The position numbers and the translations under genes are program-made. 64,000 bases of DNA from Triticum aestivum (lineage: Eukaryota > Streptophyta > Magnoliopsida > Poales > Poaceae). The notes under the pieces were generated by a model. It did not search any database and was not told the DNA's origin. It saw nothing but the letters and a program-made list of their open reading frames with translations. Below are positions 33,898 through 45,196 of this stretch, piece by piece. Where the stretch lies: assembly GCF_018294505.1 (NCBI RefSeq), contig NC_057808.1, positions 228,901,780 to 228,965,779 on the forward strand, written 5' to 3'. Numbering within the stretch: position 1 is the stretch's first letter; each line of letters begins with the position of its first letter.

Positions 33898-34288
33898 ACT
33901 GGATGGAGAGGGCGAAGCGGATCCAGTGTCCGGCTCCGCTGCCTGAAGAGCCAATCATCCCGCGATTGGCGAAGATGCTGGTGCCGGCGCCCTATAAGGC
34001 GCTGGGGAAGAAGGCCAAGGGGGCCAAAGGTGGCCCCCGTCGTAAGGGTACTTCAGACGTAATGTCCGAAGACGAAGAGACCCGTTCCTCCGTCCCTGAG
34101 GACGACGGCGAGGAGGAGGAGGAGGAGAACAACCCTCCTCCTGATGAGGGAAGGAAGAAGAGGGCAGCCTCCACGAACCTGGAGGCGGGGACGCCCAAAA
34201 AAGGGAAGGGCTCTTTCGCGGACAAATCCGCGTGGGACGTCGACAGCAGTCCGGAGCGACACCCCCGCACCAAGCCTCAAGTTGCTTC
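33898..34288 (+). pseudogene. Second exon of the element D opposite-strand gene
   Basis: Acceptor CTTCAAG/ACTGGATGG, donor GTAAGTGCC at 34289. Encodes a short Pro-rich start, then a Lys/Gly-rich stretch, an acidic run of Glu (EDDGEEEEEENN) and another basic run. It resembles a nuclear-localised disordered linker in composition only. Confidence 0.65.
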
Positions 34289-34369
34289 GTAAGTGCCATG
34301 ACTCCCGCACACCCGTATGTCCAGCCTCTCCATTTCAATGTATGGACATGGTTAATTATGCTATTGCAG

Positions 34370-34869
34370 TCTGGCCCACAACAGCTCCCAGCGATCCTCA
34401 TAAAGAGGTTCGTTGGACTCAAAGGAGATGGCCAGCGAGACACCGCCAGCCGCCTACTCTCCCAAGGCCAAAGGAGACGACGAGGTGCTATCCCAACGGA
34501 CCTTCCCAGGCCGGGGAGAGAATCAAGAGGCGCCCGAAGGCGAAGCCCCTGTCGCCGAACACCAGGGGGAACCAATCCCCCGGGAGACTGGGGAGGAGGG
34601 CCGTACTCAGTTCGGCCCTCGACCGGACTTGATTCCAGAGACTGACACTGCTCCGGAATCCGACATGCAACCTCCTTCGAAAGAAGGGGGTATGCCTATT
34701 CCCCCAGTGACCCCTGTCCAACCAGGGGCACCAGATGATCTGCTGGAAGTTCTGCGAGGTGCTTCCATTGCGGATGAGCACCGTGTTCTTATGAGCACGG
34801 TGATTGAAAGGGCTCAGTCCGTTAAGAGCGGACTAACCGAAGCCTGCAACAGCCTGCTAATAGGTTTTG
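34370..34869 (+). pseudogene. Third exon of the element D opposite-strand gene
   Basis: Acceptor candidate CTATTGCAG at 34369. The frame open from 34413 is Pro/Glu-rich and ends with a helical LLEVLRGASIADEHRVLMST block before the donor GTAGGC at 34870. The 5' part has a stop, so the exact start is uncertain. Confidence 0.62.
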
Positions 34870-35013
34870 AGGTAGGCGACGCAAAAAGAGAAAATCCCCA
34901 TATAGACAGTAGCCCCTGAGACACTGTCTGGTGTTCGGAAAGAAAAGCCGGACAAAGGATCAATCCTTTTATTGGTAGGAAACTAACTAAATTTGTCTAG
35001 AATGAATTTGCAG

Positions 35014-35096
35014 GCGCCGCTGCTGGCCGCGGCCTCACGTGCTGCCGAGGTCTATGATCTAAAGCGGAGGCTGGAGCAGGCCGAGGAGGAGCTCGG
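35014..35096 (+). pseudogene. Coiled-coil exon of the element D opposite-strand gene, left part
   Basis: Acceptor TTTGCAG at 35013. Encodes APLLAAASRAAEVYDLKRRL and a Glu-rich continuation, cut after CTCGG by S. The reading resumes at 39171 as QVRRQIQENQ, keeping the frame when one CTCGG copy is removed. Confidence 0.72.
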
Positions 35097-35169
35097 TGTA
35101 ACGCCCACGATGCGGCTATATCTCCCACGTGTCGAGGCACGACTTAGAGGCATAACCGCATTGTGGTTT

Positions 35170-38100
35170 TGTCGCAAGAAGGGTCATCTTCACACAATCC
35201 CATGTAATGAACAAGAATGGGATAAAGAGTTGGCTTACAATCGCCACTTCACACAATACATAAATATAATTCATACATCATCCAAAATCCACACATACAC
35301 CGACTACGGTCAAGATCCAAATGAAAATAAGATAACCCCAAATGCTAGATCCCCGATCGTCCCAGCTGGGCTCCACTACTGATCATCAGGAAAAGACACA
35401 TAGTAACGACCACGTTCCTTATCGAACTCCCACTTGAGGTCGATCCCATCATCTGCACTGGCATCGTCGGCACCTGCAACTGTTTTGGTAGAAACTGCGA
35501 GTCACGAGGACTCCGCAATCTCACACCCGCGAGATCAAGACTATTTAAGCTTATAGGAAAGGGTGGTGTAATGACATGGAGCTGCAGCAGGCACTAAGCA
35601 TATATGGTGGCTAACAAACGCAAATGAGAGCGAGGAGAGAAGCAACGGAACGGTCGTCATCTAGTAATGACCAAGAAGTGATCCTGAACTCCTACTTACG
35701 TCAAAGCATAACTCAAACCCGTGTTCACTTCCCAGACTCCGCCGAGAAGAGACCATCACGGCTACACACGCAGTTGATGTATTTTAGTTGGGTCAAGTGA
35801 CAAGTTCTCTACAACCGGACATTAACAAATTCCCATCTGCCTCATAACCGCGGGCACGGCTTTCGAAAGATAATACCCTGCAGGGGTGTCCCAACTTACC
35901 CATCATAAGCTCTCACGGTCAACGAAGGATAAACCTTCTCCCGGAAAGACCCGATCAGTCTCGTAATCCCGGTTTACAAGACATTTCGACAATGGTAAAA
36001 CAAGACCAACAAAGCCACCCGAATGTGCCGACAAATCCCGATAGGAGCTGCACATATCTCGTTCTCAGGGCACAACGGATGAGCGAAGCGTACAGGTACC
36101 AACATAACCCAAGTTGCCAAGGGACGGTCCCGCACGGTGCTCTAGTTTGGACCAGCACTCAGAGGAACACTGGCCCGGGGGTTAAAATAAGATGACCCTC
36201 GGCTCGCGAAAACCCGGGGGATAAGGCTTAGGTGGCAAATGGTAAAACCAAAGTTGGGCCTTGCTGGAGGAGTTTTATTCAAGGCGAACTGTCAAGGGGG
36301 TCCAATAAATCACCCAACCGCGTAAGGAACGCAAACTCAAGGAACATAATACCGGTATGACAGAAACTAGGGCGGCAAGAGTGGAACAAAACACCAGGCA
36401 TAAGGCCGAGCCTTCCACCCTTTACCAAATATATAGATGCATTAATTAAATAAGAGATATTGTGATATCCCAATATATCCATGTTCCAACATGGAACCAA
36501 CTTCAACTTCACCTGCAACTAGCAACGCTATAACAAGGGCTGAGCAAAAGCGGTAACTTAGCCAAACAACGGTTTGCTAGGAAAAGATGGTTAGAGGCTG
36601 TCATGGCAATATGGGAGGCATGATATAGCAAATGGTAGGTAGCGCATCATGGCATTAGAACGAACAACTAGCAAAGCAAAGATAGAAGTGATTTCGAGGG
36701 TATGGTCATCTTGCCTGCAAGGTTCTCAGAGTTGTCGAAAGCTTGATCCTCGTAAGCGTACTCAACAGGTTCCTCGTTCACGAACTCGTCTCCCGGATCT
36801 ACCCAAGACAAAACACAAGCAATGGAACCACAATCAAACACGGGAAATGCACAAGCAACATGATGCAATACATGAATGATATGCAAGATATGATATGCGA
36901 TGCATATGAGTGATCCGGAAGAAAAATGATGAACAAGGCAGTAACTTGGCAAACCAAGCATGCCACTGGAAATATGAGATAATTTCGGTTGAAATCGATA
37001 TAAAGATCACCGGAAGCGGATGCACGGTTTGCAAATGGCAAGCAGAACAAGAATGACACGAATCTGCGATTAACAGCATGATAGCACTTAGAAAGCAATA
37101 TGTAACAATGCTACAGCACTCCAACATAGCAACAAAGCATATGGAAGTAATCTACAGGAGATGCTTGACAAAAGATGAACACTGAGCTATGGCTAGATCA
37201 CAACATAACAGGTTCAAACAAGCATGGCAAAAGTGCAAAAAATATCAGGTTCGCAGACTTGGTGAAATTACTGGACATGGCAGAAACAGCATCAGGTAGC
37301 AATGTTCAGAGCACGAAATGAACATGATACAGGAACTTAACATGGCAAAAAAAGGCATGTCAGTATTCTACTAAATGCATATGACAAAAGTCCCTTACTG
37401 ACCATAAGCCAAAAAGGACCAGAAGATATGATGGCAACCATGTAAACATAGCAAGTTTCGTTATCAGGTTTCAGACAGCAGAAAACAGAGCATGGCAGAA
37501 ACAATAATATGAAGGCATCTTGGTGAGCTTGATGCACTCACCACAAAGCAATGCATGACAAAACAAGTATACCTACAGCAAGATGGAAAGTTTATGAAGC
37601 TACTCATGGCAAGAACAAATACATAGCATGTATGGATCAACTACAACAAGCTTGGCAAAATTGAATAACACGTAAACAATCTGCCAGAAATATTTTATAG
37701 CAAAAGTAGAGCAAGATTGAATCATGCTATGGCACTCCATAATTGCAGACAAGGGCAGGAATGGATTAATTATGACAATATCTACAAAACATCCTTACTG
37801 AATATCTCCAAAATATGCATGGATCTCTCTGTAGCATCAAGTTTACATGACAACAAAATAACAGCAGACAAAGACTTAGTAAGTCCCTGAAACCAGAAAC
37901 ATTATGGAGCCTAGTTTGTAAGCTTGTGCTAGTCACCACAGAGATCAAAAAAATACATGGCATACATCTCTGGAAAGATGGAATGGCATAGAACAAAACA
38001 CATGTAGAGCTCATGCCCATAAGATGCACAGATTAAAAGCAACAAAAATAACAAATCTCAAGGTTCTGCTAAGTAACAGCAGATAACAGCATCTAGCACT

Positions 38101-38200
38101 CTTGCACCAGAGATTTGGGCATCAATATGACCTCAAATAAACATGGTGCAATGGAACAAAATGAATAGCATCACGAGGCGAACAATTCGATATATTACAC
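35170..38200 (-). other. AT-rich body of element S
   Basis: About 3 kb with no credible frame on either strand. It holds many loosely repeated CATGGCA and AGCATGG strings, most densely at 37190-37620, without a fixed period. Confidence 0.6.
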
Positions 38201-38257
38201 GCGCGAAATGGAGCTACATGCAGAGAGTTATGATGCTATGAACATGTGCACATATCG

Positions 38258-38600
38258 TCAAAATTCTAGGACAGAGAAAACGGGAGAGGGGGAAAAAGTC
38301 AACCCGAGCTTCTTCTCAGATCCGATCGGGGCTCGGGGCGGCGGCTCGCCGGAGCAGTGGCGAGACGCGGCAGCAGGCGACAGGGACGGCGGGCGCGGGC
38401 GCGGGAAGGAGCGGCGGAGGCGGACCTGCAGTGGCCGGCGAGGACGGCGCCGACCGGGAGGCGGCGGCGGCGGCGAACGGCGTGGGTTGGCCGGAGCTGC
38501 TCCGGCTCGGCTCCGGCGGACGGCGGTCATGGGCGCGGCGGCGGAGGATGCGTCCGGCGGCGGTGGACACGTCCGGTGGCGGCGGGGATTTTTTTTTAGG
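38258..38600 (-). other. CpG-rich leader of element S
   Basis: A sharply GC-rich block in otherwise AT-rich DNA. Read on the minus strand it gives Pro/Arg/Ala-rich open frames (for example 38530-38258) starting about 105 bp after a TATA box. The composition is low complexity and no family is recognised, so I do not call a gene. It resembles the leader of a transcript started within the LTR. Confidence 0.6.
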
Positions 38601-38633
38601 GTTTGGACTGCGAATGTTTCGGGAGGGGAGGTG

Positions 38634-38641
38634 TATATATA
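38634..38641 (-). promoter_or_regulatory. TATA box of element S
   Basis: The minus strand reads TATATATA in CCTATATATACACCTCCC, about 525 bp inside the LTR start and just before the CpG-rich leader. Confidence 0.6.
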
Positions 38642-39170
38642 GGTAGAGGGAGCTAGGAGAGTCCAAATGAGGTGCGGTTTTCGCCCACACGATCATGATC
38701 GAACGACCTAGAGCATGGAAGAGAGTTTTGTGGGTTTTGGCCTGTTTAGAGAGGGGGGGTTTCTGCACACACAAACGGACTTTGCGGTTGCCCGGTTAAC
38801 CGTTGGAGTACCAAACGACCTCCAAATGGAACGAAACTTGACCGGTGGTATACCAAAGCGACTTGACAAGCCTAGGTCCATTCCGAGAACGTTTGACACC
38901 CGCTCACGAAAGGAAAACAAGAGGGGTGCGCCGGAGGAGGTGGGAGCGCCGGATTGCAAAACGGACAACGGGGAAAATGCTCGGATGCATGAGACAAACA
39001 CGTATGCAAATGCAATGCACATGATGACATGATATGAAATGCATGACATGGACAAAATACAAAACGAAAGACAAAACCCGACCACGGAGGGAATATCATA
39101 ACACATAGCCGAAAATGGCAAGAGTTGGAGTTACAATTATGGAAAGTTACATCCGGGGTGTTACACTCGG

Positions 39171-39546
39171 CCAGGTGAGGAGGCAGATCCAGGAGAATCA
39201 AGGTATGTGATAACCCGGGAAATATTCGAAAGGAGTAAAATATATATTGACCAAAGGCTCATGATATGTATAGGAGCGACGACCGAGGTCGAGGCCCTAA
39301 AAAGGGCCCTGGGTGAAGCCGAGGGGAAGGCCGTCAAGGAGCAGGCTGCCCGTAAGAAGCTCAAGGCCCGGGTCAGCGAGGTCCAGCAAGAGCTCCACGA
39401 TGCGGTGAAGAAGTGTGAGACCTTGGAGCGTGACGCGTCGGCTAAAGAGGCCGAACTCTCCAAGGCTTGTCAGAGCACGTAGACGGCCCGGAACGAGGCC
39501 CAGGGCACCCTCAAAGAGGTCCAAGAGGCGAGGAAGATTGCGGCGG
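39171..39546 (+). pseudogene. Coiled-coil exons of the element D opposite-strand gene, right part
   Basis: 39171-39202 ends at donor GTATGTGA; the next exon, 39274-39546, begins after TATGTATAG. Its frame is Glu/Lys/Ala/Leu-rich with heptad character (VEALKRALGEAEGKAVKEQA, continuing to LERDASAKEAELSK). TAG at 39479-39481 interrupts it, and it then continues in frame to donor GTAAGA at 39547. Confidence 0.7.
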
Positions 39547-39646
39547 GTAAGACATTCAGTATGCAAAGCAAATATGCGAAGAAGAGGTATCTTTTACTAA
39601 CCCGGATTCGGAGTTCTCCACGTGCTTTTGCTGATTTTCCGTGAAG

Positions 39647-40103
39647 TGTGTCCGACGCCGCGGAGTTCTTTCGAGCCAAAGAAGGGAGGTCTACGGAGAA
39701 GCTATTCTGGTCGCAATATCTTGTGCCAGAGCATCCCGTGTCCTTCACCGATCAGCTGAAACAGCTGGTGCAGCTGCATAGGGTGGCCGAACTAGCCATG
39801 AAGGATTTGATAATCCGGCTATGGCCAGCCGAAGCTATGCCCGGCAGCTACTTCGGACTTGTGAGGCGGATGGTGGACGCCTGTCCTCGGCTGGATATCG
39901 TCAAGCGATCGGCCTGTATTGAGGGTGCTCGTATGGCCTTCGCCCGTTGCAAGATGTGGTGGGTGAAGATGAACGCCGTCGAGCTGACCCGAGGGCCGCC
40001 AGAGGGCAAGGAGCACCGCACTCCCGAGCGCTATTTCGCGGATGTCCTAGAGGGGTCTCGCATTGTAGCAGCGCAGTGTGGGCAGGACATTATTTTTGAA
40101 TGA
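39647..40103 (+). pseudogene. Last exon of the element D opposite-strand gene
   Basis: Acceptor CCGTGAAG at 39646. About 151 codons to TGA at 40103. Motifs: AAEFFRAKEGRSTEKLFWSQ, QLVQLHRVAELAMKDLI, PGSYFGLVRRMVDACPRLD and RSACIEGARMAFARCKMWW. Equivalent to the last exon of the B gene. No enzymatic motif recognised. This exon is open throughout. Confidence 0.75.
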
Positions 40104-41321
40104 ATACATTCGTGTTGTCTTTGCCTTGTATGATGAAACAAAGTAGGTTTGTTATATAATGATTGTTATGTTTTTAATTTTTTTCCTCCAGTGCGGCCGT
40201 GTTGTATGAAATCTGAGGGTTGGCCAATCGTCGGCTTCTGCCCTCACGTAGGTAGTACGGAGGTGTTCGGGATGGAATCTAAACAATCTTGATCCAATTA
40301 TATGGTCCTTGAAGGAGTTGTTTAGCGTAACGAACCAGGCAATCAGACTATGCGGCTTAAACGCCCTCACTTAGCCATAGGAGTTTTATAATAAAACATG
40401 GGCGCAGCCCCTGGTATCCGAACCAGAGTGCTATGAGCATCTGATCGGGAACTACCGATCCTTCGCGTAATGCGGAAAAAATCTCCAACGATTTTCAACC
40501 TCACGAACAGCTGACCAGCTCTCGCCGTATCATGACAGTCAGTTTTCGGCTTTCTCTACTGAGGTGCTCCTTTGGATAAACCAGGGCACAATCACAGTAG
40601 TTCTCCCTTTACTACCCTAGCCGATATAGCGGAACGTAAGGTAGTAAGCACAGGAGCCGGGCAACCCAACTATTGACCAAAGACATGATTCGGAGCCAAT
40701 GCATATAATGCTAAATTCGGGGTGCCGAACTATACTATAAAAAGTGTTCGGATATTGTTGCCGTATTGTGGGGCGCCTGGGAGCCCCTGGCAAATATGAA
40801 ACGTACCAAAGTGTACGGGTGCTAGAAAATGAATTATTAACGAAAAACAGAAAGAAAGCAAAGGTGATATCTTGGGCCCTTAAACTTGAGCCACGAACTG
40901 TTTCCATTATAATTGGGTTAATGCGTCAAAGCACATTAATACAAATAGTGTGATAAGCAACCGGCTATTTAACATGCCATGACCAGAGGCGAGCTGCGTG
41001 TGGGACCTGACAATAGGTAGAGTGGTCATTAATTTGACCTCTCGAACTTCCCCTGTACGTCTGTGCTTCTTGCCATCCTGGTATTTTTATCCTTTTACAG
41101 GACTGATAATTAGGCCGTCCAAGAGGGCCTATGCAAAAGAAACCTGGGAAAGGAAAAAAGGAAATAGTGAAAGTGTATGTGTGTCCGGGATCGGTCGAGC
41201 CGAACTGCGGATCACAAACTAGTTGTGCCTCCGCCGATGCCCTTGGGATTTCTAGCGTGTAATTATGCACGCGCGGTATGAATGCCACTACCTGATCAGG
41301 GCTGGGACGGAGGCCAAATTG
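40104..41321 (-). other. Spacer between opposite-strand gene and protease in element D
   Basis: 1.2 kb without a gene. Parts align with 60060-60330 of element E in reverse orientation (for example around 40620-40720). It occupies the place where reverse transcriptase, RNase H and integrase would be in an autonomous relative. Confidence 0.68.
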
Positions 41322-42053
41322 CTAGTCGAGCTCTTGATGAGCCGCTCTGTCTTGTTGCAGCATAGTCCGGACCCTCTTTACGATGTCCAGGGGCTCGGTA
41401 ACCGGATTACGGTTCTGCTTGAGAAGGCCGCTCTGTACTTCAGCTGCTAGGGCGGCGGTGTGCTCCTCTATACGGAGGGAGCGTTCCGTGTTTCCGTTGA
41501 CCGTTATGACGTCGCGTGGATCGGGCATCTTAAGCTTAAGATAAGCATAGTGCGGCACCGTGTTGAACCGAGCGAACGCCGTTCGTTTGAGGAGTGTGTG
41601 ATAACCGCTGCGGAATGGGACGATGTCGAAGATTAACTCCTCGCTTCGGAAGTTCTCGGGGGATCCAAAGACAGCCTCTAGTGTGATTGAGCCTGTACGG
41701 CGGGCCTCTACACCTGGTATGACTCCCTTGAAGGTAGTCTTCGTTGGCTTGATCCTTGACGGAATAAGGCCCATTTTGCGCACCGTGTCTTGATAGAGCA
41801 GACTAAGGCTGCTACCACCATCCATGAGGACTCTCGTTAGGTGGAATCCATCAATGATTGGGTCCAGGACTAGCGTGGCTGATCCGCCATGCCGGATACT
41901 GGTTGGATGATCCCGACGATCAAAAGTGATCGGGCATGATGACCATGGATTGAACTTGGGAGCGACTGGCTCTATCGCATAGACGTCCCTTAGTGCGCGT
42001 TTGCGCTCCCTTTTGGGGATGTGTGTAACATATATCATGTTTACTGTTTTCAC
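41322..42053 (-). pseudogene. pol: Protease region of element D
   Basis: In the same frame as the gag piece upstream, separated by TAA at 42207-42209. Contains CPITFDRRDHPTSIRHGG, active site VLMDGGSSLSLL, then FKGVIPG and HYAYLKLKMPDPRD. Open for 243 codons to 41322, where coding homology ends. It aligns with 58900-59520 of E. Confidence 0.87.
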
Positions 42054-42206
42054 TTGAGGGGGAAACTTCTTCTGCCCCCCTGTGTTTGGTTGCCGGGGCT
42101 CCTCGTCGTCGTCCTCGCTTTGTGATCCCTTTTCCCTGTTCTCGGCATTTAATTTGCTGGCCTGTTTAAAAACCCAACAGTCTCTGTTGGTATGATTGGC
42201 TGGTTT

Positions 42207-42890
42207 TTATAGGGTGCCATGTATCTGGCACGGGCGATCGAGTATGCGGTCAAGGCCGGATGGTCCCTGATTGCTTCTCCTGTATGGTTTCTTCGGCTGG
42301 TTGGACTTGGAGCCACTGAATCCGGCGTTGACTGTAGTGTCGTTGGTATTATCGCCATTGCTTCGGCATTTGTGTCTGTTACGTCGGAGCTTGACGTTGT
42401 TATTCTTAGCCTCGGAGGGACCTGCCTCGCTGGCTGTGTTTTTGTTGCGAGCCAACCAACTATCCTCACCCGCGCAAAAGCGGGTCATGAGTGCCGTGAG
42501 GGCTGCCCTAGATTTTGGCTTTTCTTGGCCGAGGTGGCGGGCGAGCCATTCGTCGCGGATGCTATGCTTGAAGGCCGCTAAGGCTTCAACGTCCGGACAG
42601 TCGACAATCTGTTTCTTTTTAGTTAGGAACCTAGTCCAGAACTTCCTGGGTGAGTCCCCGGGCTGTTGAACTATGTGACTTAAGTCATCGGCGTCTGGCG
42701 GCCGAACATAAGTACCTTGGAAGTTGTCGAGAAAGGCTTCTTCCAGGTCCTCCCAGCTGCCAATAGAATTCTCGGGCAGACTGTTCAGCCAGTGCCGAGC
42801 TGGCCCTTTGAGTTTTAGTGGGAGGTATTTGATGGCGTGAAGATATCCCCGCGGGCCATGTGGATGTGGAGCATAAAATCCTCGATCCAT
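42207..42890 (-). pseudogene. gag: gag of element D, C-terminal part
   Basis: Contains the retrotransposon gag core: YLPLKLKGPARHWLNSLPEN, then FQGTYVRPPDADDLSHIVQQ, and FCAGEDSWLARN. It aligns with residues 570-800 of the E gag. A frameshift and stops between 42890 and 42960 separate it from the N-terminal part. Confidence 0.87.
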
Positions 42891-42963
42891 ACCGCGGGAT
42901 CGGTTGTTCCATCGTATGATTCGATGTTTATGGGTTTAAACCCTTATGGGAATTTATGATCCA

Positions 42964-44667
42964 TTACTTCGTGAGTGAAGCAAAGAGGGTGCGCGGCGCC
43001 CCTATATCGGGCCACATCGCGACGTAGCTCTGATGGAGTCCGTCTGCGGCATTCGGCCCGGGGTGATTGGGTTTATCACGTCCAAATAGGTTGCCGTCGT
43101 CGTGTGTCAATGCACGTCCTAGCGATCCGTAGATCGATATTGTATATCCTGTTCTTCTATCCAGGTCTTGACGAAGGTCATATGTATAGTCCCGAGCTAT
43201 CTTATCCCTGCCTTTACGGCGAGGTGGGACAGTCTGGTTTTCGGCTCGGGTTGCAGTTTTATCCCGACCACGCGGTGGCCGATCAGCCGCATTGCGTGAT
43301 GCTGGTGCGGGATCTGGCGCCTCATCATCGAACTGAGGTAGCAATCGGCACTTCGGGTAACTTTTGGCTGGGCGTTTAAGGCTGTATTCCTCGGCTGCCA
43401 GGACATCGGTCCATCTGTCATTGAGCAGGTCTTGGTCACCTTGAAGCTGCTGCTGCTTCTTTTTCAGGCTCCTCACAGTGGCTATTAGCTGAAGTTTAAA
43501 GCGCTCCTGCTCCAGGGGCTCCTCAGGCACGATGAAGTCTTCGTTGCCGAGGCTCACCTCCTCCTCGGAGGGCGGACAGTAACTACCATCCTCCGAGTCT
43601 TCTTCTATGGCCTGTTCGTCAGGGCTGGCATGCCCTGATTCCCGATTTTCTTGTTCGACAGTTTGTTCATTGGGTTCTTCTGTGTCTTCGGCCCCATCCG
43701 AAATGTTGTTGTCTCTTGTGTCGGTGTTGCTGTCCCTGCTGCGGCGGGATTTAGAGCGGTGCCGCTGACGCCGGCGCTTTGGCTGTGTTTTAGGAGGGTC
43801 CTCCTTTGCTGGGTTTTCCTTGTCATCGCCGCTATCATTTTTCGGCGTATCTACCATGTAGACGCCGTATGAGGAAGTGGCCGTCCATCGTCCAGTGAAC
43901 GGCGGGTTTTGGGCCTCCTCGTTTCCGACATCGTTGTCCATACCGTCGATGTCTTCGGAGTCATAGTCAAGCGCGTCGGTTAAGTGTTCGAAAGTGGCTA
44001 TGAAGTAGGTGGTGGGTGGGGAGTGAAATTCTCCTTCATCATCGGCCCCCAGCTCGAACCGGACATAATTCGGCTGTGAGTCCCCCACCAAGGACAAGTT
44101 TCTTAACGAATTTAGCACATCGCCCAGGGGCGAATGCTGGAAGATGTCTGCGGCGCTAAACTCAAAGATCGATAAGCGATCCAGTTCGGCGTCCGCAGAT
44201 GCACATGGCTCGGAATTTATGACCAGAGACGAGTCCGGAGTTCCGGTGACAAAGACCCCGTGTGAGTTTAGGTCTATGTTCGGCTCCAACGCCGTTGAAT
44301 CTGCGGCCTCTGCGGTGGGGTTGAGCCTCCCATCCTCGGACGACGCAATATGCTCTGGATCTAAGGCCGGAGCAGTTACAGGAGCAATCTCCTGAATGCG
44401 GCCCGATGACAGATTTAGGTCATGTTCATCGGGGTGACTAGGAGCGGTTGCCGCGGTCTCGAATCCGGCGAAGATAAAATCTCCACGGATGTCCACGACG
44501 TAATTCAAGCTCCCAAATCTGACCTGATGGCCAGGGGCGTAACTGTCGATCTGCTCCAGGTGGCCAAGCGAGTTGGCCCGCAGTACGAAGCCGCCGAACA
44601 CGAAGATCTGTCCGGGGAGGAAGGTTTCCCCTTGGGCAGCATTGTTGTTGATGATTGAAGGGGCCAT
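42964..44667 (-). pseudogene. gag: gag of element D, N-terminal part
   Basis: ATG at 44667 (the frame extends seven codons upstream from a GTG). Starts MAPSIINNNAAQGETFLPGQ, as E does, then IFVFGGFVLRANSLGHLEQ, followed by a long acidic, Ser/Pro-rich region and a basic run (RRRQRHRSKSRRSRD). It ends in a stop at 42964. This long N-terminal extension is shared with E. Confidence 0.86.
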
Positions 44668-44695
44668 CGAACCTTTTGGGGAAGGCACAGTGGAA

Positions 44696-44714
44696 CTCTC
44701 AATGAAAGCACCAA
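44696..44714 (-). other. Primer-binding site of element D
   Basis: The minus strand reads TTGGTGCTTTCATTGAGAG directly after the LTR. E has the same sequence at 56347-56365. The tRNA is not assigned. Confidence 0.7.
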
Positions 44715-45196
44715 TGTCGGTGTCAAAACCGGCGGATCTCGGGTAGGGGGTCCCGAACTGTGCGTGTAAGGTCGATGGTAACAGGAGACAGGGGACACGA
44801 TGTTTACCCAGGTTCGGGCCCTCTCTATGGAGGTAATACCCTACTTCCTGCTTGATTGATCTTGATGAATATGAGTATTACAAGAGTTGATCTACCACGA
44901 GATCGTAATGGCTAAACCCTAGAAGTCTAGTCTGTATGACTATGGTAATGAGTATGTCCCCTTTCCGGACTAAGTCCTCCGGTTTATATAGACACCAGGA
45001 GGATCTAGGGTTACAAAGGGTCGGTTACAAAGGAGAAGAATCTACATATTCGGTCACCAAGCTTGCCTTCCACGCCAAGGAGAGTCCCATCCAGACACGG
45101 GTACAGTCTTCGATCTCCGTATCTTCATAGCCCATCAATCTGGCCCATGGCTAACAGGCCGGACGCCCGAGGACCCCTTAGTCCAGGACTCCCTCA
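44715..45196 (-). repeat. 5' LTR of element D
   Basis: 482 bp, pairs with 31922-32402. TATATAAA on the minus strand at 44983-44990, flanked by imperfect CCTCCGG/CCAGGAGG arms. Followed by CTGCC. Confidence 0.95.

Larger units (their letters stand above)
35097..39165 (-). mobile_element. Element S: solo long LTR (LARD/Sukkula-like) inside D
   Basis: 4069 bp with ends that read, on the minus strand, TGTAACACCCCGG...GTGGGCGTTACA, and a perfect 5-bp target duplication CTCGG (35092-35096 and 39166-39170). TG...CA ends plus 5-bp duplication indicate an LTR retrotransposon origin. No internal domain, primer site or second copy is present, so it looks like a solo LTR left by recombination. The end sequence resembles what I recall of the Sukkula LARD LTR end. 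Its termini also form a short inverted repeat, so a DNA-transposon origin is a weaker alternative. No gag or pol frame. Confidence 0.72.
32949..40103 (+). pseudogene. Opposite-strand multi-exon gene of element D, split by S
   Basis: It runs against gag-protease. Inferred exons: 32949-33818, 33898-34288, about 34370-34869, 35014-35096 plus 39171-39202 (joined across S), 39274-39546 and 39647-40103. Junctions show GTATGT, GTAAGT, GTAGGC, GTATGTG and GTAAGA donors and AG acceptors. Domain order: N-terminal PF04195-like region, acidic/basic disordered middle, long coiled coil, C-terminal helical domain. Stops at 33510-33512 and 39479-39481 and a frameshift near 33620 break it. It is homologous by order and motifs to the minus-strand gene of B. 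Function unknown; the coiled coil suggests self-association. Confidence 0.77.
31922..45196 (-). mobile_element. Element D: non-autonomous Tat-type gypsy element with opposite-strand gene
   Basis: LTRs at 31922-32402 and 44715-45196, perfect target duplication CTGCC at 31917-31921 and 45197-45201. On the minus strand: gag (44667-42207 in pieces) and protease (42053-41322). No reverse transcriptase, RNase H or integrase. A multi-exon gene lies on the plus strand from 32949 to 40103. It contains S at 35097-39165. LTRs differ by about 11 substitutions and one indel (about 2.3%). It is the same family as E (LTR, gag, protease). I think of Fatima/Jorge-like families, but this is unverified. Confidence 0.92.

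Noticed and set aside
38208..38774. Overlapping long frames on both strands in the GC-rich block of S
   Set aside because: High GC removes stop codons in every frame; the products are low-complexity Pro/Arg/Ala with no family match.
35097..39165. S as a DNA transposon with GTGTAAC terminal inverted repeats
   Set aside because: The inverted similarity is only about a dozen bases, no transposase frame exists, and TG...CA ends with a 5-bp TSD fit an LTR better. Kept as a weak alternative.
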